Of a stretch of DNA of 6,914 nucleotides, positions 1-6,036 are shown one piece after another. Origin of the DNA: Clostridia bacterium (GTDB taxonomy: Bacteria; Bacillota_A; Clostridia; Oscillospirales; CAG-272); NCBI GenBank assembly GCA_017529175.1, contig JAFXNX010000284.1:1-6914 (forward strand), written 5' to 3'. Every line of letters starts with the position of its first letter. The first letter of the stretch is position 1. Under the pieces are notes generated by a model. It saw only the letters and a list, made by a program, of their open reading frames with translations. It did not search any database and was not told the DNA's origin. Position numbers and translations under genes: made by a program.

Positions 1-81
1 GCCGCCCTCTGAACAAGATGCCAGAGCCGCAAGCGCCATGAATACTACGAGAAGAAGAGCGATGATCCGCTTGGTTTTCAT
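1..81 (-). CDS. Lipoprotein, N-terminal fragment (possible sugar-binding lipoprotein)
   Basis: Only the first 27 codons are in the window; the gene runs off the left edge. The sequence shows a classic bacterial lipoprotein signal: a basic start (MKTKR), a hydrophobic core from about residue 6 to 21, and a lipobox LASC at residues 20-23 with the lipidated Cys at position 23, followed by a Ser/Glu/Gly-rich start of the mature protein. It would be exported, cut before Cys23 and anchored to the outer face of the membrane. The ATG at 81-79 is preceded by a purine-rich AAAGGCAGG stretch at a usable distance. It is the next gene after the isomerase in the same direction, 91 bases away. From that position I infer an ABC-transporter solute-binding protein for the sugar handled by the locus, but nothing in the 27 residues proves the ligand or the family. 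Confidence 0.8.
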   Translation of the reverse strand, partial: MKTKRIIALLLVVFMALAALASCSEGG

Positions 82-130
82 AGTGTACCTGCCTTTCGTA
101 AATGAAAAATAGAATTGTTGTTTTATTTAA

Positions 131-153
131 AGCTTTCCGGAAAACGGAAAACT
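131..153 (-). terminator. Small hairpin between the isomerase and lipoprotein genes
   Basis: On the minus strand AGTTTTCCG and CGGAAAGCT form a 9-bp stem around a TTTTC loop. One pair is U-G in the minus-strand RNA but a C/A mismatch on the plus strand, which fits a role in the minus-strand transcript. The following run of T is very short, so it is a poor intrinsic terminator. It may be a partial terminator, or a hairpin that protects the 3' end of the isomerase message ahead of the lipoprotein gene. The rest of 82-172 holds no promoter I can defend. Confidence 0.35.
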
Positions 154-172
154 CTATTTACATTACATAAGA

Positions 173-1564
173 TCACTCGACCGTTACGGTGCGAAGTCCC
201 ATAACGTCCGCGAAGAACTTCATCTCACGGAGAGTCGCGCCGTAAGTCAACGAGCTGTGATGAGTGACTCCGCACTCGCTTATTCTTTCAAGGAATTCGG
301 GAAGAGGCATCTTCGGCTTCATCCACCCTCTGACCGTTCCGACGAAATTGTCATCGGGACAGGGTACCATCTCGACGGGGGACATTAGCATCGTATACTT
401 TCCGTCTGCGTCCTTAAAGACGTTGGTGAATATCGCGTCTCCCGCCTTGTAGCATCCGTAACTGACGACGGGATCGTCCGCTTCGCCGAATATGAACGAG
501 ATCTTCTTCATCTCGTTTGTGCAGTCGGTGAGCGCCGGATTGTACTCTCCCATATGGCTGAGATAAAGAGTACCGCCCTTCCAGTCAGGGCAGAATATCT
601 CGACGAAAGATACGTCGCCGAAAGCTCTCATCAGCGCTCCGGTGACGGAAGCCGTCAGCACGTCGCCTTCTCCGGCGTAGCCGACGCCGCGTTCCATAGC
701 CTTGCAGGCTTCCATAAACGGCATGATCTCAAGACCGCACTCGGGTCTTATCTCGCGGAAGTTGACAGTGAACGCGGAAAGCGCGCGCTTTTCTATCCAG
801 TGTCTCACCGCAAGACAGTTCCTTACGGTTTTGCGGTGCGTCGCCTCGTCTATCTCGTCGAGCGCGACGTAAGTGTCGTTGTCGTATGCGATCTCTTTTT
901 CTATCTCATCGTCTGTGACGGCGGCACGCAGAGCGTTGAGCTCGGCGCCGTCAGAATAGACCGCTTCCACACCGAACACGTCCTTCAATTCCTCGTCGGA
1001 AATGAGAAAATCTCCCATACCGTCGAAGCTGCCGCCTATCGTTCCGACCTTCGTCCCCTTGAGGCTCGATGCGCCGTACGCCGCTCTGACGAGCCTTCCG
1101 GCTCTCTTTGCAACGTCTGACGTCGGATAATGTCCCGCGGCGATGGCGTACGCCTTTCCCGCGCGGCGGAGCATATTCGTCATATCCATAACGCCGTGGA
1201 TGCCGTGGCAGTAGTTCATCTCGCCCGGATCCTGCATTGCGGAAAAGTCGAACGTCTCGGTCGTATCGACGACGACTATCGGAAGAGGTGTTTTCGACAG
1301 CGGCTCGATGGATTCAAGAGACGGAGAATACGCGGCGTGCCACGTTACGATGACGTCGCACCCTTCGCCCTCGAACTTTTCTATTGCGGCTTCGAACTCC
1401 GGCTTGATACTGCAAAAAGGAGATCTTACAACGTCGAATCCTTGCGACTCGAAATCAGCGGCAAGAGCTTCGTAGAACGGCTCCGTTCTCGGTCTGACCA
1501 CGAATCCGCAGTCGTCGTAAAGCTTTATATAAAGCGGGAGAAATCCGATTTTTATCTTTTTCAT
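173..1564 (-). CDS. L-arabinose/L-fucose isomerase-like protein
   Basis: A 463-residue protein resembling the L-fucose / L-arabinose isomerase superfamily, cytosolic metal-dependent enzymes that interconvert aldoses and ketoses. The N-terminal part has alternating beta/alpha features (IGFLPLY near the start, then DVIVTWHAAYSP around residues 70-81). The middle has GYAGEGD at about 295-301, a signature seen in arabinose isomerases. The C-terminal part has FVEIF (Glu322), LSHMGEYNP (Glu340) and THH (His435/436), which match the family's metal-binding Glu, Glu and His positions. The His in the arabinose isomerase QHLGIGG segment has no clear counterpart here. I place the start at ATG 1564 because the longer frame begins at a TTG (1576) that directly abuts the GAGGA ribosome binding site of this ATG. 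The gene lies 8 bases after the amidohydrolase stop, so the two are co-transcribed. Family is well supported; the sugar is not determinable. Confidence 0.88.
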   Translation of the reverse strand: MKKIKIGFLPLYIKLYDDCGFVVRPRTEPFYEALAADFESQGFDVVRSPFCSIKPEFEAAIEKFEGEGCDVIVTWHAAYSPSLESIEPLSKTPLPIVVVDTTETFDFSAMQDPGEMNYCHGIHGVMDMTNMLRRAGKAYAIAAGHYPTSDVAKRAGRLVRAAYGASSLKGTKVGTIGGSFDGMGDFLISDEELKDVFGVEAVYSDGAELNALRAAVTDDEIEKEIAYDNDTYVALDEIDEATHRKTVRNCLAVRHWIEKRALSAFTVNFREIRPECGLEIMPFMEACKAMERGVGYAGEGDVLTASVTGALMRAFGDVSFVEIFCPDWKGGTLYLSHMGEYNPALTDCTNEMKKISFIFGEADDPVVSYGCYKAGDAIFTNVFKDADGKYTMLMSPVEMVPCPDDNFVGTVRGWMKPKMPLPEFLERISECGVTHHSSLTYGATLREMKFFADVMGLRTVTVE

Positions 1565-1569
1565 AGTTG

Positions 1570-1574
1570 TCCTC
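1570..1574 (-). promoter_or_regulatory. Ribosome binding site GAGGA for the isomerase-like gene
   Basis: GAGGA sits 5 bases before ATG 1564 and overlaps the TGA stop (1575-1573) of the amidohydrolase. This overlap suggests translational coupling. It also argues against the in-frame TTG at 1576, whose reading frame would run through the binding site. Confidence 0.75.
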
Positions 1575-2598
1575 AAAGCGTATATCCGAACAGATCGGAT
1601 GCGTTCTTATACATTATTTTTTCGACGTCCTCTTTTGAAAGAGACAACGTCTGCGCGCACCGTTTGAATCCGCGAAGCTCTTCGTACATGAAGGTCGTAA
1701 GATCCTTCTCATCCGTTTCTCTCATGTGAGAGTCGCCGGAAACGTCGCCGTAAGCTCCGCGCGGAACTACGTTGATATACTTGCCGTTCTCGACTATGCG
1801 GTACATCCGCATCTTCGTTATCGGCATATCGGAGCCGAATAAGAATCTGTCCGTACCGACCGCCTCGACACAGCGCACCATTGCCTCGGTGAGCGTGTTG
1901 GCGGTGAAGTCGAATCTCATATTTTCAGTATTCTTCAAAACCTCGAAAGCGTTGCCGATATCTTCCGGCGCGTAAGCTCTTCCGATATGAGCGATTATCA
2001 CTTTCGCGTTCGGATACCTTTCCTCTATCTCCATCATCTGCGCGAGATTTATCGGGTCCCTCAACCGCAGCGCTCTCGGGATATGGAGCATTACGATCCC
2101 GCCGACTTCGTCCATCAGTTCAAGGTGCTCGTGAGTCAGAAAATCAAATATCCTGACCTCACTCTCGGGAATATACGGCGGACAGTTGTTGAGATACGGC
2201 TTTATTCCGGCAAACCCCTTTGCCATCGCCGCTCTGATCTCGTCCTTCGTCGTGTCCCAGTTCGTGCAGTAAAGCGCGGGATACGAGTACTTCTTCGCCT
2301 CGGAGAGCGCGAACTCGTTCACCTCGTCCAGACGGCACGTCGGCATACCCATGACGACCGCTCCCGTCTTTTTTCCGGGGAACATTTTCGAGAACGACTC
2401 TTCAAGGTCGGCGCCGTCAAGCTCGGGAGCGACTATGTGAGGCCACATAACGCATCCTTTGCGCTCCTCCGGCTTTTCCCTTTGCATTTCTTTGAGGTAA
2501 ATATGTACGTGACAGTCGATGATCTTTTCGGGAAGGAACTCGCAAAGCTCTTCCTCCCAGACTCTTCTGTCATAATCAGTTACGTTCACACCGAACAT
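1573..2598 (-). CDS. Amidohydrolase-2 family (TIM-barrel) metal-dependent hydrolase
   Basis: A 341-residue protein with the layout of the amidohydrolase-2 family: DCHVH (His30 and His32) at the end of strand 1, GIKPYL with Lys133, MLHIPR with His172, IIAHIGR with His204 and FGSDMP with Asp257. These match the expected HxH, H, H and D metal-site and catalytic positions, so the enzyme looks intact. Characterised relatives include sugar lactonases and other hydrolases or decarboxylases of carboxylated ring compounds, so lactone hydrolysis is a reasonable but unproven guess. An in-frame ATG at 2667 would add 23 residues, but it has no Shine-Dalgarno sequence. The ATG at 2598 has AGGTGA 7 bases upstream and puts HxH at a usual distance from the N-terminus. 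It is the first gene of a unit driven by the promoter at 2741-2713, and the isomerase follows 8 bases after its stop. Confidence 0.88.
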   Translation of the reverse strand: MFGVNVTDYDRRVWEEELCEFLPEKIIDCHVHIYLKEMQREKPEERKGCVMWPHIVAPELDGADLEESFSKMFPGKKTGAVVMGMPTCRLDEVNEFALSEAKKYSYPALYCTNWDTTKDEIRAAMAKGFAGIKPYLNNCPPYIPESEVRIFDFLTHEHLELMDEVGGIVMLHIPRALRLRDPINLAQMMEIEERYPNAKVIIAHIGRAYAPEDIGNAFEVLKNTENMRFDFTANTLTEAMVRCVEAVGTDRFLFGSDMPITKMRMYRIVENGKYINVVPRGAYGDVSGDSHMRETDEKDLTTFMYEELRGFKRCAQTLSLSKEDVEKIMYKNASDLFGYTL

Positions 2599-2605
2599 TA
2601 CGCCG

Positions 2606-2611
2606 TCACCT
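2606..2611 (-). promoter_or_regulatory. Ribosome binding site AGGTGA for the amidohydrolase
   Basis: AGGTGA lies 7 bases before ATG 2598. It decides the start in favour of 2598 over the upstream in-frame ATG at 2667, which is preceded by AT-rich sequence with no purine-rich motif. Confidence 0.7.
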
Positions 2612-2712
2612 GATGCTTTCCGTGGGAATAATCCGCAGAATACGACATGATCCGCCGATCTTCCCATTCAGTATTGATATTTTAATCAAAATAATGCGCG
2701 ATTGTTTATTAT

Positions 2713-2741
2713 ATTTTAGCATATTTATATAGAACGGTCAA
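2713..2741 (-). promoter_or_regulatory. Sigma-A-type promoter with extended -10, for amidohydrolase-isomerase
   Basis: On the minus strand TTGACC (2741-2736) is followed by a 17-base spacer and TAAAAT (2718-2713). A TGC just before the -10 hexamer makes an extended -10 element. Initiation would fall near 2706, giving a leader of about 108 nt before ATG 2598. It gives the amidohydrolase and isomerase, and perhaps the lipoprotein, their own transcript in addition to any read-through from the kinase. Confidence 0.75.
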
Positions 2742-2820
2742 CACGGAAGATTTGCCAATAATATAATTTTTTGTGTCTAATTTGTAATAAATAATGACAT
2801 CTTCGCGCTTTACGTGTTGA
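2738..2820. repeat. Separated inverted repeat TCAACACG / CGTGTTGA, one arm on the -35
   Basis: TCAACACG at 2738-2745 and its exact reverse complement CGTGTTGA at 2813-2820 stand 67 bases apart. The first arm overlaps the -35 hexamer of the 2741-2713 promoter and the second lies just past the kinase stop codon. The spacing from arm start to arm start is 75 bases, about seven helical turns. They could be two half-operators for a looping repressor, or chance; an 8-bp match alone is weak evidence. Confidence 0.3.
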
Positions 2821-2822
2821 TT

Positions 2823-4271
2823 TTATGAGAAAATGCGCTCTCTTATGCCCTTGTATCTTTCGTATTTTTCATCGTAGAAGGCGCGTGACTCACCGTCCGG
2901 GACGCCGAGCACGGAAGTGTCCGACGCAAAGCGCAGACAGTCGCCGTAGCTCTTGTAAACGCCGAGTCCGACAAGCGCAATAAACGCAGCTCCCATACAG
3001 CAGGTCTCGCTCTCGCGCTGTCTTACTATGCTGCATCCGGTGACGTCGCGCACGATCCCGGTCCATACGTCGCTCTTTGCGGCGCCGCCTGTCATCGCCA
3101 GCCGTTCTATCTTCATTCCGTTCTTTGCAAATTCTTCAATGACGCCTCTTGCCTCGAACGCGACCCCTTCCATCACCGACCGCGCGATATCGTACCTGTC
3201 GTGTCCGATCTTGAGCCCGTGTATCGTCGCTCCGGCGTCAGGTCTGTTGTGAGGAAAGCCCGCTCCGGCAACGTACGGAAGGACGAGGACGTCCTTTGCG
3301 CTGTCGCGTCTTTTCGCAGCTTCCCTATCCATCGTCGCAAAGTCGTCGCAGATCAGATTCTTGTACCACTTAAGAGCGCTTCCCGCGCTGACGAGCGACG
3401 CCATCGCGCCGTATTTCCCTTTTACCGGATGGATGCCGGGGCATATACCGCTTTCGGTATAAAGAGGGGCGTCCGTAACGCCGAGAACCACCCACGCAGT
3501 TCCTGTGGCGAGCATCATATCTCCCGCCGTAACAGCTCCTGCGCCAAGCGCGGCGCAGTACTGGTCGTGAGCGCCGCAAAAGACTTTCACGCCCGGTTTA
3601 AGTCCGAGCGCTCCTGACGCTTCGTCCGTCAGTGTTCCGACTTCTTCGCCTACCGGCGCTATCTCGGGCAGTTTATCGCGCGCGATACCGACGGCCGAGA
3701 GTATCTCATCGTCCCAGCCTCCCGTTTTGATATTGAAAAGCTGCCTTATAGCGGCGTTCGTCGGATCAGTGACAAAACGTCCGGTGAGTTTTTTATTGAT
3801 AAATTCTATCGTAGAAGGAAAACAGGATGCGCCGTCATACACGTCGGGCATATTGTTCTTGAGCCAGAGTATCTTCGCGGCGTCTCCTGCGGGAGACAGC
3901 GGCCATCCGCACTTCTCATAGACGCGCCGCTTGCCGATCGCGCCGTCAAGGCATTCGGCTTCCTTCGCGGAACGCGAATCCATCCAGGTCATAACTTCGC
4001 AAAGCGCCGCGCCGTCCGCGCTTGCCGCGAGCATACTCGCGCCTTGCGTAGACAAAGATATCGCGTCTATTTTTTCAGGCCCCACCGCGCTCGCGACGTC
4101 GTTCACCGTGGCGCATACAGCGTCCCACCAGTCGTCGGCATTCTGCGAAACGGTGGAGCCGGAGTTCTTCAGTTCGTACTCGCGGTAAGACGAGGCGAGG
4201 ACTTCTCCCCTCTCGTCGAGCGCGAGCGTTTTGGTGCCGGTAGTACCGACGTCAATTCCGAGGACCGTCAT
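2823..4271 (-). CDS. FGGY-family carbohydrate kinase (xylulokinase-like)
   Basis: A 482-residue cytosolic sugar kinase that would transfer phosphate from ATP to a ketose or polyol. Domain I starts with the phosphate-1 motif DVGTTGTK at residues 7-14. MTWMDSRS at about 94-101 is a typical FGGY substrate-side segment. CGAHDQ carries the likely catalytic base Asp236. HNRPDAGATIHGL at 341-353 and the adenosine/phosphate-2 motif TGGAAKSDVW at 394-403 belong to domain II. Length and motif order are normal, so the gene looks intact. The longer frame from TTG 4289 is rejected because the GAGG ribosome binding site of ATG 4271 lies inside it. The start is one base after the TAA of the aminotransferase gene, so the two are tightly coupled. 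The substrate cannot be named: the FGGY family covers xylulose, ribulose, fuculose, rhamnulose, glycerol, erythritol and others. A general xylulokinase label would be a guess. Confidence 0.92.
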   Translation of the reverse strand: MTVLGIDVGTTGTKTLALDERGEVLASSYREYELKNSGSTVSQNADDWWDAVCATVNDVASAVGPEKIDAISLSTQGASMLAASADGAALCEVMTWMDSRSAKEAECLDGAIGKRRVYEKCGWPLSPAGDAAKILWLKNNMPDVYDGASCFPSTIEFINKKLTGRFVTDPTNAAIRQLFNIKTGGWDDEILSAVGIARDKLPEIAPVGEEVGTLTDEASGALGLKPGVKVFCGAHDQYCAALGAGAVTAGDMMLATGTAWVVLGVTDAPLYTESGICPGIHPVKGKYGAMASLVSAGSALKWYKNLICDDFATMDREAAKRRDSAKDVLVLPYVAGAGFPHNRPDAGATIHGLKIGHDRYDIARSVMEGVAFEARGVIEEFAKNGMKIERLAMTGGAAKSDVWTGIVRDVTGCSIVRQRESETCCMGAAFIALVGLGVYKSYGDCLRFASDTSVLGVPDGESRAFYDEKYERYKGIRERIFS

Positions 4272-4272
4272 C

Positions 4273-5819
4273 TTACGCCTCTTTTTCAACGATTATCTTT
4301 TCGATCACGTCAAGGATATAGTCGACCGTCGCCTCTGTCGCTATGACCGGAGGCTTGAGAAGGAGCGCCGGAGGACAGTGCGGCTTGTAGGTCTGCGCCG
4401 ACGCGTCGATATAGTGACGCTTCATATCCTTTGCAAAATCCGCGGCGCGCGATGCGTCCGCGAAATGGAGCGCCGCGAGAAGCTGCATTCCTTCCGCTTT
4501 TACTATCGTCTTCGGGTGTCTTGCCGCTATCGCTTTAAGTCCCGACTCGAAACGTTCGCCTATCGCCTCGACTTCCGCGCCGACGACTCTCATATAGCTC
4601 ATCGTGATAAGGTATGCAAGAGACGCAAGCTCTTCCTGACCGTTCGTTACGAGCGCGCCGAACTGGTTGAGCGTATCGTATTCAGCCGTCGCGATGATCT
4701 TGCTCGCGGGATACTCGCCGCCGGGAAAGCCCTTGCCGATGATGACGAAATCGGGTTTGAGGCCGTAAAGACGGAACTGGAAGAATCCGCGGTACCACAT
4801 ACACGACTGGATCTCGTCGACGAGTGTCGGCGTGTCGTACTTTTCGCAAAGCTCGTATGCCGCGCCGAGGAATTCTTTTGTCAGCTTTATACCGCCGTAG
4901 TTCATAAGGATTATCTCATGAAGGAATCCCGCGGTCTTGTAGCATCCTTCGTTATATTTTTCGATCTTCGCCTCGAAGTCTTCGATATCGTTGATCGCAA
5001 CGGGTACCACCTTATAGATGCCCGCTTCCTCTTCCTTCGCCGCAAACTCGGACCAAAGTCCTCTGAACGTCTGCGCGACGACTGTCGTTCCGTGGTAGTT
5101 CGCTTCTCTTCCGCCGTGGTTGTCCGCCATTACGAAGAAAACGGGAGTTTTACCCGCGTACTTCGGCTCGGGAAATTCTGGAGATAAGCGGTAAAATCTC
5201 GCGAGCATCATTTTGATACCCGCTTCGACGGAAAGAGATCCCGTCTCGAGGTTGATGACTCTGTTGAGCACCTTATGCTCCGTTGACGCTATGACCTTGT
5301 CTGTCGCATCATCGTCGCTCCAGTCGATACCGTTCACGCTCTGGACTAGGCGGCGCTCGCAAAGTCTTGTGATATATCCTCTCGTATTGTTGTGAGTCGC
5401 GTTGAGGACTCCGAGAGCTCTCGCGTTGTCTATAAGACGGTAACCGTCGAATCTGTGTCCGAGAGGCGCGTGATAATGCTCGCTCTTCCCCGCAAGATAC
5501 AGTCTTCCGTCTTCACCGAGTCTGTAGCAGCATACGCCGGTGACGGGAGCGGAGTCCTTCGAGAGCGCTTTCGCAAACGCCGCGGTAGCGGCGCCGTCGT
5601 TATTATTTTTGAACGCGGGTCGATCTCGCATCCGACCTTCGACAGCAGTTCATCGTTCTTTTTCTGTTTTTCTGCGGGATAGAAATCTATTTTTTCTTCC
5701 GCGATGCGGCGCGCTTCCTTCGCGTCAAGCATGCCGAGCGCGTCGTTTGCCTCGACGAGTTTATCCGTATACCCTTTTCCGAGTATGTCTTCAAGTGAAA
5801 GTTTCGGTGACGTAAACAT
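4273..5819 (-). CDS. Class-III PLP-dependent aminotransferase-fold protein, apparent -1 frameshift
   Basis: The gene is in two frames. Codons from ATG 5819 encode about 68 residues ending CEIDP; the remainder, in the frame one base back and closed by TAA 4275-4273, gives the other about 447 residues. Restoring one base yields about 515 residues. Class-III features in that numbering are GSLSVEAGIK near 194-203, NHGGREANYHGT near 234-245, VDEIQ with the cofactor-binding Asp335, and IGKGFPGGEYP with the likely Schiff-base Lys363. All are in the longer piece. Such enzymes transfer amino groups using PLP; some relatives are amino-mutases or act as phospho-lyases on phosphorylated amino alcohols. 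ATG 5819 is chosen over 5864 because GGAGG lies 6 bases upstream. It has its own strong promoter and is followed by the FGGY kinase at a one-base gap, which suggests a shared substrate. The frameshift may be a real mutation, a sequencing error, or less likely programmed. Function beyond the fold is unknown. Confidence 0.8.
4278..4281 (-). promoter_or_regulatory. Ribosome binding site GAGG for the FGGY kinase, inside the upstream gene
   Basis: GAGG lies 6 bases before ATG 4271, within the last codons of the aminotransferase gene, whose TAA (4275-4273) falls between site and start. The arrangement TAAGATG points to coupled translation and rules against the TTG start at 4289. Confidence 0.75.
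5606..5631 (-). other. Frame change inside the aminotransferase-fold gene
   Basis: In the upstream frame the protein reads CEIDP and then turns into an Arg/Ser/Pro-rich stretch until a stop at 5432-5430. In the frame one base back, sensible protein continues with AFKNNNDGAATAAF. The best crossover points are the CCC run at 5619-5617, where one added C gives DPAFKN, and the AAAAA run at 5610-5606, where a Lys-tRNA could slip back one base on AAA. Formal limits are 5649, downstream of a TGA in the second frame, and the 5432-5430 stop of the first. Confidence 0.75.
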
Positions 5820-5825
5820 TGTCTG

Positions 5826-5830
5826 CCTCC
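5826..5830 (-). promoter_or_regulatory. Ribosome binding site GGAGG for the aminotransferase-fold gene
   Basis: GGAGG stands 6 bases before ATG 5819, an ideal distance. The in-frame ATG at 5864 lies upstream of the predicted transcription start, so it is not the start codon. Confidence 0.8.
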
Positions 5831-5854
5831 AAAAATGAATTTCTTTAATTATAT

Positions 5855-5883
5855 ATATTATCAAAAACTGTCGTATTTGTCAA
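5855..5883 (-). promoter_or_regulatory. Strong sigma-A-type promoter for the aminotransferase-kinase unit
   Basis: On the minus strand a perfect TTGACA (5883-5878) is followed by a 17-base spacer and TAATAT (5860-5855), a 4/6 match that keeps the key T, A and final T. Initiation near 5848 leaves a leader of about 29 nt. A perfect 8-bp palindrome, CATATATG (5885-5892), sits one base upstream of the -35 and could be part of an operator, though AT-rich palindromes are common by chance. Confidence 0.8.
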
Positions 5884-5960
5884 ACATATATGGGTTTCTT
5901 TTTGTTACGCATTTGTTAATTATCGGATGCAAACGCCGTTTCTGTGACGGGTGAAAACGG

Positions 5961-5998
5961 GATCGCGGCATTTAGTCTTTTGCCTAAATACCGCGATC
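5961..5998 (-). terminator. Hairpin terminator after ruvB
   Basis: Arms GATCGCGG-x-ATTTAG (5961-5975) and CTAAAT-x-CCGCGATC (5984-5998) form a 15-bp stem around an 8-base loop. The single odd position is a C/A mismatch on the plus strand but a U-G wobble in minus-strand RNA, so the structure is complete only in the transcript that leaves ruvB. It is followed by CCGTTTTC, a short T run. It separates ruvB from the sugar locus and lies upstream of the 5883-5855 promoter. Confidence 0.7.
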
Positions 5999-6036
5999 AT
6001 GTTAATATATTTTGCATTTGTATAAAATTCGTTTTG

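Noticed and set aside
1565..1576. TTG start giving the isomerase four extra residues
   Set aside because: The TTG directly abuts the GAGGA ribosome binding site that serves ATG 1564, and no purine-rich motif precedes it at a proper distance.
2817..2822. TTGATT as a plus-strand -35 near the kinase stop
   Set aside because: It would fire antisense into the kinase, and I saw no suitable -10 about 17 bases further on.
2707..2822. Intrinsic terminator after the kinase
   Set aside because: The region is AT-rich, but I could not find a GC-containing stem followed by a T run; read-through into the amidohydrolase unit is therefore possible.
3370..3579. Minus-strand 69-codon frame inside the kinase
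   Set aside because: Out-of-frame, Arg-rich shadow of the FGGY kinase with no own signals.
4272..4289. TTG start giving the kinase six extra residues
   Set aside because: Same situation: the GAGG for ATG 4271 is inside the extension, and FGGY kinases normally begin just before the DVGTTGTK motif.
5606..5612. Canonical -1 slippery heptamer at the frame break
   Set aside because: The zero-frame codons TCA AAA ATA do not satisfy X-XXY-YYZ, and I found no clear downstream stem-loop or pseudoknot. Slippage on AAA alone remains possible but is not the first explanation.
554..5682. Plus-strand open frames of 60-318 codons, for example 554-1120, 1130-1729, 1987-2613 and 4231-5187
   Set aside because: All lie antisense to well-supported minus-strand genes, are rich in Arg/Val/Ser from reversed codon usage, show no recognisable domain, and have no convincing ribosome binding site.
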